From Cherax quadricarinatus (lineage: Eukaryota; Arthropoda; Malacostraca; Decapoda; Parastacidae), in NCBI RefSeq assembly GCF_038502225.1, contig NC_091369.1:11282069-11346068 (forward strand): DNA of 64,000 bases. The letters are read 5' to 3'. Positions 42,060-53,224 of the stretch are shown one piece after another (positions within the stretch are counted from its first letter, which is position 1; the number at the start of each line of letters is the position of its first letter). The position numbers and the translations under genes are program-made. The notes beneath the pieces are model-generated. The model did not search any database and was not told the origin of the DNA. It worked only from the letters and a program-made list of their open reading frames with translations.

Positions 42060-42446
42060 ACTGATCTCTGGCTGAAGGAGACTCGAACCTACGAACCTTA
42101 GGACAAGGTACGCAGTGCTTTACCAATCTACCCACACTGGACCAATACCTTGGCGTGTAGCATGAGCTACACGTTTGATCCAAGGCAGCCAGCTTTCAGG
42201 GAGAAGGCTTACAGCTTTTCATCTCATCCCCTGCATGCATCAGCTTTACTAGAGATTTGAACAATGCAAGGAATTCGCGAGAGCATGCTGTAAGCCTTCT
42301 CCCTGAAAGCTGGCTGCCTTGGATCAAACGTGTAGCTCATGCTACACGCCAAGGTATTGGTCCAGTGTGGGTAGATTGGTAAAGCACTGCGTACCTTGTC
42401 CTAAGGTTCATAGGTTCGAGTCTATCTCAGCCAGAGATCAGTGTTT
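42056..42446. mobile_element. tRNA-like SINE, inverted pair
   Basis: Arms 42056-42215 and 42287-42446 are about 97-98% complementary, with a 71-bp spacer. In the plus-oriented right arm GTAGATTGGTAAAGCACTG (42371-42389) resembles an A box and GGTTCGAGTCT (42413-42423) a B box. The anticodon-like loop and acceptor do not form a good cloverleaf, so this is a SINE or pseudo-tRNA. Its family differs from the SINE at 14825. Confidence 0.75.
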
Positions 42447-42477
42447 GTGTATATTTCGCATGCTCTCGCGAATTCCT

Positions 42478-42482
<5 letters not shown>
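42264..42482. repeat. 25-bp inverted repeat bracketing the right SINE arm
   Basis: ATGCAAGGAATTCGCGAGAG plus CATGC at 42264-42288 is the exact complement of 42458-42482, enclosing the right arm and abutting (TA)n. Confidence 0.85.

Positions 42483-42541
<59 letters not shown>
42481..42541. repeat. (TA)n microsatellite
   Basis: Pure TA at the right edge of the inverted SINE pair. Confidence 0.97.
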
Positions 42542-42543
<2 letters not shown>

Positions 42544-42724
42544 GCAGTGAGCCGCCTAGACGGGTCATCGCAAGATTAAGACCCGTGCCAGGGTCCTGGT
42601 GAACATTATACATACATTATACATACATAATACTACTACCTCTACCACTACTTCTCATCTTCCTCTACTACCTGTCTTGTCCCATCCCTGTCTGCTGGTC
42701 TATATATACTCCCTCCTTCTCTCC

Positions 42725-42810
42725 TCTCTGTTAGTGTGACTCTGTAAATGGTCCAAGTCGAACCGAAACATCGTCGTAAGCTCCTCTCTCATTACTCTAA
42801 TAAATATACC
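42725..42810 (+). ncRNA. H3 hammerhead-like motif, decayed
   Basis: CTGTAAATGGTCCAAGTCGA, then ACCGAAACATCGTCG. Stem GGTCC/GAACC with one mismatch; the core is degenerate. Confidence 0.35.
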
Positions 42811-42839
42811 CTCTGTGTCCCTGTATTGTTTGTAATGGG

Positions 42840-42865
42840 TTGATGAAGCTCCATGAGAGTGAAAC
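42840..42865 (+). ncRNA. H2 hammerhead-like core, TTGATGA type
   Basis: TTGATGA, stem II GCTC-CATGA-GAGT (last pair G-T), GAAACGT then T. U3 and G8 would form only a wobble, an intermediate between the two core types. Confidence 0.45.
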
Positions 42866-42909
42866 GTTGCCACAAAATTTCACATTAGTTTCATATGTGT
42901 CGTTTTATT

Positions 42910-43299
42910 TAACATATATACTCCTGTTTCATTACTCTGTGTTGTACTCAAAAACACATAAGGGCGAAACGTCTCCTTAATAGTCTAGTGCCGCTTTGTG
43001 TCTTATATATTCATAGTAGAGGAAATTACTGATGTTAGTCAGTTAAATAATTTAACAGGTGTTAGCTAGTTAGCTGCGCTTAATTACCTCGGGCACCCAT
43101 AGTGCGCTAATTAAAGGCAGTTTAACAGGTGTAAAGTATTTAGCTGGGCTTAATTACCGCAGAGAGAAGCTTATAAGTGTGTTTAATGGAGTTAAGGGAG
43201 GGGTATTTAGCTTCGCCTAATAACTGAAGAATGAAACTTGCAGAGGAAGAGGTGGGGGGGGGGTGCACTGGGGGTAAAGGAGTATTAGTTTGGCCACAC
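42910..43299. other. unassigned, with two related segments
   Basis: TTTAACAGGTGTTAGCTAGT (43059) and TTTAACAGGTGTAAAGTATT (43121), each followed by a GCTTAATTACC box, form a two-copy tandem repeat of about 62 bp. G run at 43255-43264. Confidence 0.5.
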
Positions 43300-43375
43300 T
43301 TATTTCTTCTGCGCTGATGCTGTATAATCCTCCGGGTTTAGCGCTTCCCCCTTGATTATAATAATAATAATAATC
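43300..43375 (+). repeat. TTA-repeat 3' end
   Basis: GATGCTGTATAATCCTCCGG, GTTTAGCGCTTCCCCCTTGA then (TAA)n. Confidence 0.8.
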
Positions 43376-43659
43376 TTCTGCGCTGAAACCACCAAGGACG
43401 GGTGGTGAGGAGGGTTGGTTGTTATTTGGCAGTTAATTTCTTGCAGAGCTGTTAGGCATTTAGTCTCGGATAATGTTAACTTATTGCCCCCGTCATGCTA
43501 CACCTCGGACATTTATTATTATGATTATTATTATTATTATTGTAATTGCACACAAAATGCGTGCAAAATAACTGGATAGTTGGCTTGATGGATATTTAAC
43601 TTCCTAACTAGTGGAACGCAAAGAGTAGTACGTGGTAGTAAACAGAGTAAAATCAGGGG

Positions 43660-44180
43660 CTGCTGTAGTGTAAATCTCTGTTCTCTAAGGCACAGTACTC
43701 GCCCTATTTCATTCACATATCTGATACAGACATCCTTTGCAGACGATACTAGAATCTTTATGAAAGTGACATCCATAGATGACACAGGGAGCCTCCAAGT
43801 TGATATCAACCAAGTCTTCCAGTGGCCTACTGACAACACTGTGATGTCCAATGAGTACAAATTTCAGTTACTGCTTTACGAAAGGAATGAGAAAATAAAA
43901 ACAAGATCGGAGTACAGGACGAACTCAGATCACTCAGTAGAGCATAAGTAATGTGAGAGACCTAGGAGTGATAAGAACAAGATCTCACGTTCAAAGAGGG
44001 CAACAGTCCTTATCGCAACTGCAAGGAAAATGATAGGCTGGATAACTAGAACTTTCAAAATATGAGATACCAAGCCAGTGATGACACATTGGAGTCCCTT
44101 GTTGTCTCTAGGTTAGAATATTGCAGTGCACTAACAGCCCCCTTTAAGGCAGGAGAAAGAATAAAAAGGCACAAAATCGT
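43660..44180 (+). pseudogene. L-B LINE reverse transcriptase fragment
   Basis: TSFADDTRIFMKV holds the palm catalytic box (about 43732-43755), then SLQVDINQVFQWPTDNTVMS, an N-terminal thumb stretch, MIGWITRTFK-like and SLVVSRLEYC-like blocks. The open 63-codon segment at 43760-43951 is part of it. Stops and frameshifts throughout; the 3' end is lost. Confidence 0.8.
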
Positions 44181-44184
44181 GGCT

Positions 44185-44530
44185 AGAACAATATACAAAT
44201 AACCCGCACATAGAAGACTGAAACTTGTGACGACGTTTCGGTCCGACTTCATCCATAAACTGTGTGACCAGTTAAGAAGCACGTAAGTTTCCCCCCGTCT
44301 CCTAATAATTTGTTCATTTTTCCACTATAATCTACCTTGTCCATAATTACAATCGCATTTGCTTTGTCTGTTTCGTAAGGTGAAGTTGTAGAGGTCTGAG
44401 CTTTGAATTAAGGTAAGATGTTTGATTTCACCTTACGAAACAAAGCAAATGCGATAGTAATTATGGACTAGGTAGGTTATAGTGATTAAATGAAGAAGTT
44501 AATAGAAGACGGGGGAACTTATGTGCACCT
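44185..44530. mobile_element. H3-bearing element with about 100-bp inverted arms
   Basis: Minus-strand H3 remnant at 44232-44262 (GTCGGACCGAAACGTCGTCA) sits beside an inverted repeat: left about 44277-44384, right about 44433-44530 (CATAATTACAATCGCATTTG versus CAAATGCGATAGTAATTATG; CCCCCGTCTCCTAATAA versus TTAATAGAAGACGGGGG). The core lacks the CTGANGA box. Confidence 0.6.
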
Positions 44531-44624
44531 TAATGGTCCAGAAGCGACTGAAAGTAACCTACAAGTAACGAAGGAAAAATCTTGAAGTTTAAGGGCACTA
44601 CAAGAATGTTTCTGTGTTGTTATA

Positions 44625-44781
44625 CTCAAGGGAAAATGCTAAGACCGGAAGGGTCATATAGCACCTGGGAAATGGGAGTTTGATCAGAAGAAAGGAAAGG
44701 TCGTTCCCATTCCTTGGATCAAACCAAATTACCTTCAGTTCTCCATGCTCTATACGATCTTTATGGGTTAGCGTGTCCTCA

Positions 44782-44820
<39 letters not shown>
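44625..44820. repeat. two TTA-repeats, head-to-head, ending in (TAA)n
   Basis: Left piece (about 44630-44700) is inverse (AAATGCTAAGACCGGAAGGG), right piece (44700-44815) is direct (CCATTCCTTGGATCAAACCA to TTAGCG) and ends in (AAT)n at 44785-44820. Confidence 0.7.
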
Positions 44821-44821
<1 letters not shown>

Positions 44822-45113
44822 TAATAATCATTAATAATTCCATGTATACACATGTACATGTAATAATGGGAGGAGACTAGCAGTACACAACTAACATACA
44901 GAGAAGCGGTCACAACACCGAGGCTGGAACACATCACAAGTAACCCACAAATTGGAAATGAAAATTGGGCGAGGCTTCCTGCCCTCCTTTTTTTTAATTT
45001 TCAAATTGTGAGGCGAAATACCATGCACAAAAACATGCAGGTGAAACTGACTAGCTTTGCAAAGGCAAACTTTTGCTCCATGTATCGCAGTACAAATGTA
45101 TCTTGTCTGTATA

Positions 45114-45117
<4 letters not shown>
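44821..45117. other. unassigned, one short shared box
   Basis: GCGGTCACAACACCGAGGCTGGAACA-like sequence (44905-44930) recurs at 47325-47345 and near 44185: an unclassified dispersed repeat. Confidence 0.4.

Positions 45118-45202
<85 letters not shown>
45118..45202. repeat. (TA)n microsatellite
   Basis: Pure TA for about 80 bp; a poly-G run of 16 follows at 45251-45266. Confidence 0.97.
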
Positions 45203-45203
<1 letters not shown>

Positions 45204-45404
45204 TGCAAACGCTCGCAGACAGGCGATCTTAACAATGCAAGACAAGCCACGGGGGGGGGGGGGGGAGAATCTTTAGCTCAAGTACTTTCACACTTCTCAG
45301 TGCGTCACCAGGAGCTGTGCAGTGTTGCAAGGTAACAAGTGAAGGAGTGAGGGAAAGTTTTCTCATAGTGCGGTGTGGGTTTGTCACCTACCGCAGCCTC
45401 TCTC

Positions 45405-45493
45405 GGAATCTGACTCTTGAACGGAACATTGAGCACAGAACAATATTCTAGACGTGAGAGTACAAGTGATTTCAACAGTATCATTATTTTCAT
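45405..45493 (-). pseudogene. L-B LINE fragment
   Basis: Minus strand reads MILLKSLVLSRLEYCSVLNV, the conserved block after the palm. Only about 30 codons remain. Confidence 0.7.
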
Positions 45494-45754
45494 TTTTTTT
45501 TATCTTGTTTTTGAAGGTCTTATTTACTGTCATTTTTCTGGCATTGGCTTCATTTATCTTATTACGTTCTTCTAAATGACAGGTTGTTCGACATTATTAT
45601 TCCCGTGTTCTTCGCATGTTCCTTTGCTTTAATGAGAAGATTCTGCTCACTTCAGTGTTTCATGTTTTCCTTGTCTAAGCGGTTGGAATTTGTCAGTATT
45701 GAACGGTACGTACCTATACCTATGAATATACTCTTGATGAGTTTCGGGAGTCTT

Positions 45755-45965
45755 TCTATTCCAGGAGCCCGACCATGAGCCAGACTCGTCTGGTGCTAGC
45801 TGGATCAATCAGGCTGTTGCTGCTGGAGGCCCGCTGCCCCACATATCCATCACAGCCTGGTTGATCTGGCACCTGGTGAAGATACTTATCCGGTTATCTC
45901 TTAAAGACTTCTTCACTTGTTCAAGCAGTGTTTCTGATATCTTCTGGTAAGACGGATATTTTTTT
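45755..45965 (-). pseudogene. L-B-related LINE C-terminus and 3' end
   Basis: Minus strand: LPEDIRNTA, then a DQPGCDGYVG-like block, NSLIDPAS, TRRVWLMVGL, then AAAGACTCCCGAAACTCATC. Shows that the CTGGTGCTTGCCTGGTCAAC-type tails at 23895 and 54480 belong to a LINE 3' end. Confidence 0.75.
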
Positions 45966-46129
45966 CCATAGCTTACTAGAAGATTTTTTTTTAATTGAGG
46001 TGACTCTCATGCTTATTTTGATATCGTAGTAGCAAACAAAAAAGTGTCCTTGGCAAAATAAAAAAAACTCGGTACCTCAGCTCAGGGGCTTGGTAGCAAG
46101 CCCCTCATACCAGATGTAGATAAATACAC

Positions 46130-47060
46130 TAGCCACAGCTTCGTATCATTTGCGGACGATACTAAAAATACTTGACATTCACCTTGGTATAGAACACAAA
46201 GATTACAGGAGGATATAAATAAAGTTTTTCAGTGGACGGTAGAGAATAACACGGTTTTCACTGGTGACAAATTCCAGTTGGTTAAATATGGTAAAAATAA
46301 AGAACTCAAAACTGGGACTCAGTACAAAATGCAAGAGACACCTAATTGAACGAAATGAAAGACTTGAGTGTAATAATGTCAGTTGACCCATCTTTACAGA
46401 ACACAATAAGGAATATGTCACAAAAGCGAGGAAAATGACGATGGATAATGAGGACTTCGAAACAAGGAACATAATGTTAATAGTGATTCTACTCATCAAA
46501 TCACTTGTGCTCAGTCGCTTGACGGCTCCGTTCAACTCACACCTACCCTCACTCACTCATGTATTTATCTTACCAATTTTTAAAACTACACAGCGCTGGG
46601 AAAGAAAAAGAGATCATTTACCGATCGCTAGAACTAATAAATCATTTAAGCAACTGGGAACTCCTCAGAGTACTGAATATGTACTCTTTGGCGAAGAAGA
46701 GATACGTGATGATACATACCAGGAAGATACTTGAGGGCCTAGTCTCAAACCGTATACTTCCTTCGGTACGTAGCAACGTACCAGAGGAATTGTAAAATAC
46801 ACTCAGTGAAAAGAAGGTACTCCATGGACACAATACGAGAACACTCGAGCAACATTCCTGGGCTTAAACTGTTCACCCTGCTACCACGGGATATCAGAAA
46901 CATTGCTGGAACAAATATAAAAATCGAGTGGAAAATGGATCACTACCTCTGCCAAGTATCAGATCAACCAGGCTGTGATGGACATAGAGGGGCCAGCAAG
47001 AGCTTGGTTGTCACCAGGCGAGCAACAGAAACGGCTTGCTCCTAGTCGGGCTGTGGGGGT
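46130..47060 (+). pseudogene. L-B LINE, longest decayed copy
   Basis: Blocks in order: SFADDTK (about 46148-46168), LQEDINKVFQW, DKFQLVKYGKNKELKTGTQY, KSLVLSRL, LNWELLRVLNMYSLAKKRYV-like, KILEGLVSN, IREHSSNIPGLKLFTLLPRD, RNIAGTNIK, a DHYLCQVSDQPGCDGHRG end and a GCTGTGGGGGTAGACAC tail. Frames shift several times. The order covers palm to C-terminus of a non-LTR ORF2. Confidence 0.85.
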
Positions 47061-47109
47061 AGACACACTTCCTGAATCGATCACGGTAGTATATGGTTGC
47101 ATTTGTCAG

Positions 47110-47300
47110 ATGCGTTTGGAATATCCTTGTAAACCATATTTGAGTTTTTCCTTCAAAGCCTCCATGATTTTGTCCTAATTTTATAATTGTGATAGGGATG
47201 GTCTTCCTGCTCTACTCTAAATCCGTGTTGATCTGGGTTGTGTAGTCTATGCTTTAACATAAAACTAGTAATGTGGCGCAACCTCACCGTTTCACAGACT
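47110..47300 (-). pseudogene. L-B LINE reverse transcriptase N-terminal fragment
   Basis: Minus strand reads RHITSFMLKHRLHNPDQHGF, then RVEQ, and in another frame DKIMEALKEK. It matches the DSQHGFRxGRS and DKIxEAL blocks just before motif A. Opposite orientation to 46130-47060, so a separate insertion. Confidence 0.65.
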
Positions 47301-47319
47301 TTTATGATGTAGAATTAGT

Positions 47320-47410
47320 CACAATACCCTGGCTGGAACAATTCTCAAATAACCCACATCGGAGAGTTGCCTCCGGAATGTGTGGGTTATATGTGAACTT
47401 TTATGTGTAA
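47320..47410. repeat. dispersed element with ATAACCCACAT hairpin
   Basis: ATAACCCACATCGG pairs with CCGGAATGTGTGGGTTAT around GAGTTGCCT. Left flank CACAATACCCTGGCTGGAAC is shared with 44905 and 44185. Confidence 0.55.
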
Positions 47411-47694
47411 TGTCAGTGCTACTGGTTGCCATGTGTCTTTGCTCTGCTGCCTCCTGTGTGAAGAAGAGCTGTATCTGCACTTTTAAGGGCCCCTGACATT
47501 TCACCTAAATCTATACTCCTCTTACAAAGGATTCTGAGTACTCGTGCTAGGGGAAGTTTGCATTTCTCTGCAAATAACAGTTCCAGGAATTAGGTTCAGG
47601 TGCTGCCTGTGGCAAAATGTTTATTATTCCTTTTTTATGTCTAAACGAATTGTTCGTCTGTCAGAATTTAGCTCTTTCCCGTTAATATAATTAT

Positions 47695-47704
47695 ATCTGC
47701 CTGG

Positions 47705-47755
<51 letters not shown>

Positions 47756-47870
47756 CGGTATTACTATTTGAATTATTAGTTATTACTTTTATTAATGTTG
47801 TTTACGTGTAACGCTAAACCCATGTGGATAATCCGTGGCAATCAGTGGACGGAGTATGGAGCTCCCGCCA
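47695..47870 (-). repeat. TTA-repeat relative headed by (ATT)n
   Basis: (ATT)n 47705-47755, then CGTGTAACGCTAAACCCATG and CAGTGGACGGAGTATGGAGC, in inverse order to 29630-29705. Confidence 0.65.
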
Positions 47871-48084
47871 CTCTTTATCCTACATAACTCACACGAGTAC
47901 TTACATACATCGTGACAGCGGCTGTGCGATGACGCTTGTGATCTCATCTAGTATACCGCATCTCATTTTGTTTAGTCTTCTTGTTAAGATCGGTAACCTT
48001 TAAAAGAAAGAAAATACACAGTTCATAGTGCTTTGTTTAATGAGAGAATATCATAGTCCACTTGTGTTCCCGAGGTCATAGCCC

Positions 48085-48135
48085 CTACGGTCCCAGACCA
48101 GGATTCCTGGTTGATGGCCTGATTAATCAGGTGAT
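48085..48135 (-). mobile_element. L-B LINE 3' end fragment
   Basis: GGTCCCAGACCAGGATTCCT and GGCCTGATTAATCAGG. Confidence 0.45.
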
Positions 48136-48139
48136 GCGG

Positions 48140-48597
48140 AACTGATTGCTTCATTTACGAATTTTAGAGTGAATTCCTTTCGTTATTCTTACATGCCTGA
48201 ATGTTAGTGCATTTTGACGATTTTCCGTCTTAATTTCAGAATTTCTGGTTTGTTTACTATCCATGTGGGTCAGTGACTCATTGATTGTGTTATGTTTTAT
48301 GAAAATAATGATCTGAGTGCCTTAAAAGATTAAATTATACCTTAATAGGAAAGGTAGTTTTTATCTCTTATTGCTACTGGAGATTATCTTTCTCACGTCC
48401 CGGTCTCAGACCTATCCTCCTTGGTTGGAAAGTAAGTTTATTTAGGTACAGGTACACATAAGTAAAGTTATCATACATAGTGTAAATTGCCTAGGATAAC
48501 ACAAAAAGGTAAGACAGTAGAAGTTTGCGAGATCTCTCTGTCGTCTTGGGTGTTCATGAGATTGATCAGAAATCCCGTCCGAGGGTAAAGCTCTGTG
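48140..48597. other. unassigned
   Basis: No supported feature. Confidence 0.4.
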
Positions 48598-48890
48598 TAC
48601 CATGATAGGAAAGCTGTGTATACCAAGTTAGGAAAGCTGTGTATATCATGGCAGGAAAGCTGTATATACCAGATAGGAAAGATGTGTTTAAAATGGCAGG
48701 AAAGCTCTGTGTACCATGGTAGGAATGTTGTGCGTACCATGGTAGGAATGCTGTGTGTTTCAAAGCAGCAAAACTGTGTTCCATGGTAGGAAAACTGAAA
48801 GTGTGTTTACCATAATAGGAAAGCTGTGTATAATAACACTGTGTGTGCCATACTAGCAAAGTGTGTGTACCATGCTAGCAATGACATACA
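48598..48890. repeat. about 23-bp tandem array, 12 copies
   Basis: Unit GTACCATGGTAGGAAAGCTG plus TGT with substitutions and 1-2 bp length changes. Confidence 0.85.
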
Positions 48891-49019
48891 TTTTTCAACC
48901 ATAAGAAAAATGTGCATTTTAATACGAATGAGGAAAATAGTGAAGACAAAAGGGAAGGACAGTAACATTTCCTGTCAGTGAAAACAACAGTTGATAATAA
49001 AAAGGCTGGAGTCCTTAAC

Positions 49020-49200
49020 TCCAGTATGGAGGAAGAGAACGATATGGAAACTGGGAGGAGGATGAGAATAAGAAAAGAGGGAGGAGGATGAGAATAAGAA
49101 AAATGAGAGGAGGACGAGAATAAGAAAAATGAGAGGAGGATGAGAATAAGAAAAGTGAGAGGAGGATGAGAATAAGAAAAGTTGGAGGAAGATAAAGAAA
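49020..49200. repeat. 26-bp purine-rich tandem array
   Basis: Unit GAGAATAAGAAAAATGAGAG plus GAGGAC/T, about six copies. Confidence 0.9.
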
Positions 49201-49294
49201 AAATGGAGGAGAATAATGAGAGAGGCAGAGGAGGATTACATATAACATGGTGGTAGTTGTCAGTAGATGGTAGGATGACACTTGGTGTAAAATA

Positions 49295-49520
49295 GACCTG
49301 TATTTTAGAAGACGTTTCGCCCTGTATAAAGCTTTATAGTCATCAGTGACTTATAAAAGCTCTACACGTATACGTCTACCATATTTGTCAACAATAACCA
49401 CTGTCCATCACACATACACATTTACTGCCACCCACAACATTTCGCCTATACAGTGAGCTTTATGAAGTCGTTGATAAATTCTACTGTGTGGGCGAAGCGT
49501 TTTTCTTAATAAAAGTATTC
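49295..49520. mobile_element. two decayed hammerhead-bearing elements
   Basis: First: ACGTTTCGCCCTGTATAAAG (49312) and TATAAAAGCTCTACACG. Second: ACATTTCGCCTATACAGTGA (49437) head-to-head with CTACTGTGTGGGCGAAGCGT (49482) and AATAAAAG. Cores no longer match CTGANGA. Confidence 0.45.
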
Positions 49521-49613
49521 ACAGGACACGAGATGAGAAATGTTACTCTTGTCCTATCTGCTACTCTCACCTGAGACTCTTTCACTGCCACGTATCCAAT
49601 GCTTTTAACACTT

Positions 49614-50037
<424 letters not shown>

Positions 50038-50076
50038 TATATATATATATATATATACTATATATATATGTATATA

Positions 50077-50172
<96 letters not shown>
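50038..50172. repeat. (TA)n microsatellite
   Basis: Nearly pure TA, with two small interruptions near 50057-50084. Confidence 0.97.
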
Positions 50173-50175
<3 letters not shown>

Positions 50176-50204
50176 AGCGAAAACTCTTTAACAGCGGAGT
50201 TCGT

Positions 50205-50440
50205 ATCTTGTCGGAGGGAGGAGTTGGTGGGTGAGGAGGGGGGGTTATAGTTAGTGGGTGAGGGGGGGTTGGGTTATAGTTAGTGGGTGGGGGGGTTGGG
50301 GTATAGTTAGTGGGTGAGGGGGGTTGGGTTATAGTTAGTGGGTGAGGGGGGTTGGGTTATAGTTAGTGGGTGAGGGGGGCTTGGGTTATAGTTAGTCGGT
50401 GAGGGGGGTTGGGTTATAGTTAGTGGATGATTGGTGAGGT
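50205..50440. repeat. 28-bp G-rich tandem array
   Basis: Unit GTTATAGTTAGTGGGTGAGG plus GGGGTTGG, about eight copies with varying G-run length. Confidence 0.9.
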
Positions 50441-50555
50441 AGGGTGGGGTAGAGAAACGGGTCATATTTTTGAGGATATAGTTGTTGATGTGAGTGTTAT
50501 TTGTTATATTATGTTGGTGCTGGTATTTTTAATTATGCGAATATTCATATTGTTT

Positions 50556-52745
50556 AGACTTTAGATGGTGTGGGTGTTGGTATGTTTTATATGGTGTGGG
50601 TGTTGGTATGTTTTAGATGGTGTGGGTGTTGGCATGTTTTATATGGTGTGGGTGTTGGCATGTTTTATATGGTGTGGGTGTTGGTATGTTTTAGATGGTG
50701 TGGGTGTTGGCATGTTTTATATGGTGTGGGTGTTGGCATGTTTTATATGGTGTGGGTGTTGGTATGTTTTAGATGGTGTGGGTGTTGGCATGTTTTATAT
50801 GGTGTGGGTGTTGGCATGTTTTATATGGTGTGGGTGTTGGTATGTTTTAGATGGTGTGGGTGTTGGCATGTTTTATATGGTGTGGGTGTTGGCATGTTTT
50901 ATATGGTGTGGGTGTTGGTATGTTTTAGATGGTGTGGGTGTTGGCATGTTTTATATGGTGTGGGTGTTGGTATGTTTTAGATGGTGTGGGTGTTGGTATG
51001 TTTTATATGGTGTGGGTGTTGGCATGTTTTATATGGTGTGGGTGTTGGTATGTTTTAGATGGTGTGGGTGTTGGCATGTTTTATATGGTGTGGGTGTTGG
51101 TATGTTTTAGATGGTGTGGGTGTTGGTATGTTTTATATGGTGTGGGTGTTGGTATGTTTTATATGGTGTGGGTGTTGGTATGTTTTAGATGGTGTGGGTG
51201 TTGGTATGTTTTAGATGGTGTGGGTGTTGGCATGTTTTAGATGGTGTGGGTGTTGGTATGTTTTACATGGTGTGGGTGTTGGTATGTTTTAGATGGTGTG
51301 GGTGTTGGTATGTTTTAGATGGTGTGGGTGTTGGCATGTTTTATATGGTGTGGGTGTTGGCATGTTTTATATGGTGTGGGTGTTGGTATGTTTTAGATGG
51401 TGTGGGTGTTGGCATGTTTTATATGGTGTGGGTGTTGGCATGTTTTATATGGTGTGGGTGTTGGTATGTTTTAGATGGTGTGGGTGTTGGCATGTTTTAT
51501 ATGGTGTGGGTGTTGGTATGTTTTAGATGGTGTGGGTGTTGGTATGTTTTATATGGTGTGGGTGTTGGTATGTTTTATATGGTGTGGGTGTTGGTATGTT
51601 TTAGATGGTGTGGGTGTTGGTATGTTTTAGATGGTGTGGGTGTTGGCATGTTTTAGATGGTGTGGGTGTTGGTATGTTTTACATGGTGTGGGTGTTGGTA
51701 TGTTTTAGATGGTGTGGGTGTTGGTATGTTTTAGATGGTGTGGGTGTTGGTATGTTTTAGATGGTGTATGTGTTGGTATGTTTTAGATGGTGTGGGTGTT
51801 GGTATGTTTTAGATGGTGTGGGTGTTGGTATGTTTTAGATGGTGTGGGTGTTGGTATGTTTTAGATGGTGTGGGTGTTGGTATGTTTTAGATGGTGTGGG
51901 TGTTGGTATGTTTTAGATGGTGTATGTGTTGGTATGTTTTAGATGGTGTGGGTGTTGGTATGTTTTAGATGGTGTGGATGTTGGTATGTTTTAGATGGTG
52001 TATGTGTTGGTATGTTTTAGATGGTGTATGTGTTGGTATGTTTTAGATGGTGTGGATGTTGGTATGTTTTAGATGGTGTATGTGTTGGTATGTTTTAGAT
52101 GGTGTATGTGTTGGTATGTTTTAGATGGTGTATGTGTTGGTATATTTTAGATGGTGTATGTGTTGGTATGTTTTAGATGGTGTATGTGTTGGTATGTTTT
52201 AGATGGTGTGGATGTTGGTATGTTTTAGATGGTGTGGATGTTGGTATGTTTTAGATGGTGTGGATGTTGGTATGTTTTAGATGGTGTGGATGTTGGTATG
52301 TTTTAGATGGTGTATGTGTTGGTATGTTTTAGATGGTGTGGATGTTTATATGTTTTAGATGGTGTGGATGTTGGTATGTTTTAGATGGTGTGGGTGTTGG
52401 TATGTTTTAGATGGTGTATGTGTTGGTATGTTTTAGATGGTGTGGATGTTGGTATGTTTTAGATGGTGTATGTGTTGGTATGTTTTAGATGGTGTGGATG
52501 TTGGTATGTTTTAGATGGTGTGGGTGTTGGTATGTTTTAGATGGTGTATGTGTTGGTATGTTTTAGATGGTGTGGATGTTGGTATGTTTTAGATGGTGTA
52601 TGTGTTGGTATGTTTTAGATGGTGTATGTGTTGTTATGTTTTAGATGGTGTATGTGTTAGTATGTTTTAGATGGTGTGGATGTTGGTATGTTTTAGATGG
52701 TGTATGTGTTGGTATGTTTTAGATGGTGTGGGTGTTGGCATATTA
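50556..52745. repeat. 26-bp tandem array, about 84 copies, multi-level
   Basis: Unit ATGGTGTGGGTGTTGGTATG plus TTTTAG. In 50566-50980 units form a 78-bp trimer. A 416-bp block (16 units) is duplicated: marker variants at 51231 and 51647 (GGCATGTTTTAG then a TTTTACATGG unit) lie 416 bp apart. From about 51770 TATGTGTTGG and GGATGTTGG variants take over. The 78-bp trimer keeps frames open; no gene is inferred. Confidence 0.97.
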
Positions 52746-52749
52746 TTAC

Positions 52750-53220
52750 TTAAATGTAATTACAGAACCTTAGCTTATACTCGTACTGTTTCATATTTTT
52801 ATATAAATATACATGTTGAGTAGCATCAAGTTGTAATGAGGAGAGGTCAGTTAGAGAGGTTAACCTACATGGAGACTCGAGAGAATAGTTGTCTGTATAG
52901 TTCACCCCTCTTACTCTGTTGAAGAGGACCTCAGACCGAGGTCTGAATATATAGACGACTATTCTCCCGTGTGTTTGTGAAACGCTGGGGGTTCGACTCT
53001 TTGAATTCCGACATGGAAGCACACACTCGACCCGGCTGTAGTTAACTCTTAAATTATTCCCCAGCTTCTGCCTCAGTGTGGGCTATCCTCCTCCGTTTAT
53101 AGTAGTATATGTTATTAAAATTTCATGTAGTTTTGGTATAATATTTTCTTGATTCCATTCTAGTCATTCATTGTATTTATAAAGAAATTTTTCATAACTT
53201 CATTTTTTACACTGCTGCAT
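52750..53220. other. unassigned, with a small inverted repeat
   Basis: GAGACTCGAGAGAATAGTTG (52871) versus CGACTATTCTCCCGTGTG (52963) and GAGGACCTCAGACCGAGGTC (52923) form a weak hairpin of about 110 bp. Confidence 0.4.
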
Positions 53221-53224
53221 ATAT

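Larger units (their letters stand above)
41895..42905. mobile_element. H2 inverted pair split by a nested SINE block
   Basis: Left arm 41900-41990 (minus core) and right arm about 42815-42905 (plus core) are complementary (CACATTAGTTTCATATGTGT / CACGTGCACCTAATGCGACA ends; CAGGACACAGAGG / CCTCTGTGTCCCTG inner ends). Between them lie two (TA)n tracts, the tRNA-like SINE pair and an H3 remnant. Confidence 0.65.

Noticed and set aside
42368..42446. Functional tRNA gene
   Set aside because: A and B box-like sequences are present but acceptor and anticodon stems do not close; present as an inverted repeat pair, so SINE-derived.
45008..45335. Ile-Tyr repeat open frames across (TA)n tracts, here and at other sites
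   Set aside because: Pure dinucleotide translation.
50565..51656. Repeated Trp/Cys/Val-rich open frames
   Set aside because: 78-bp higher-order unit of the 26-bp array keeps frames open.
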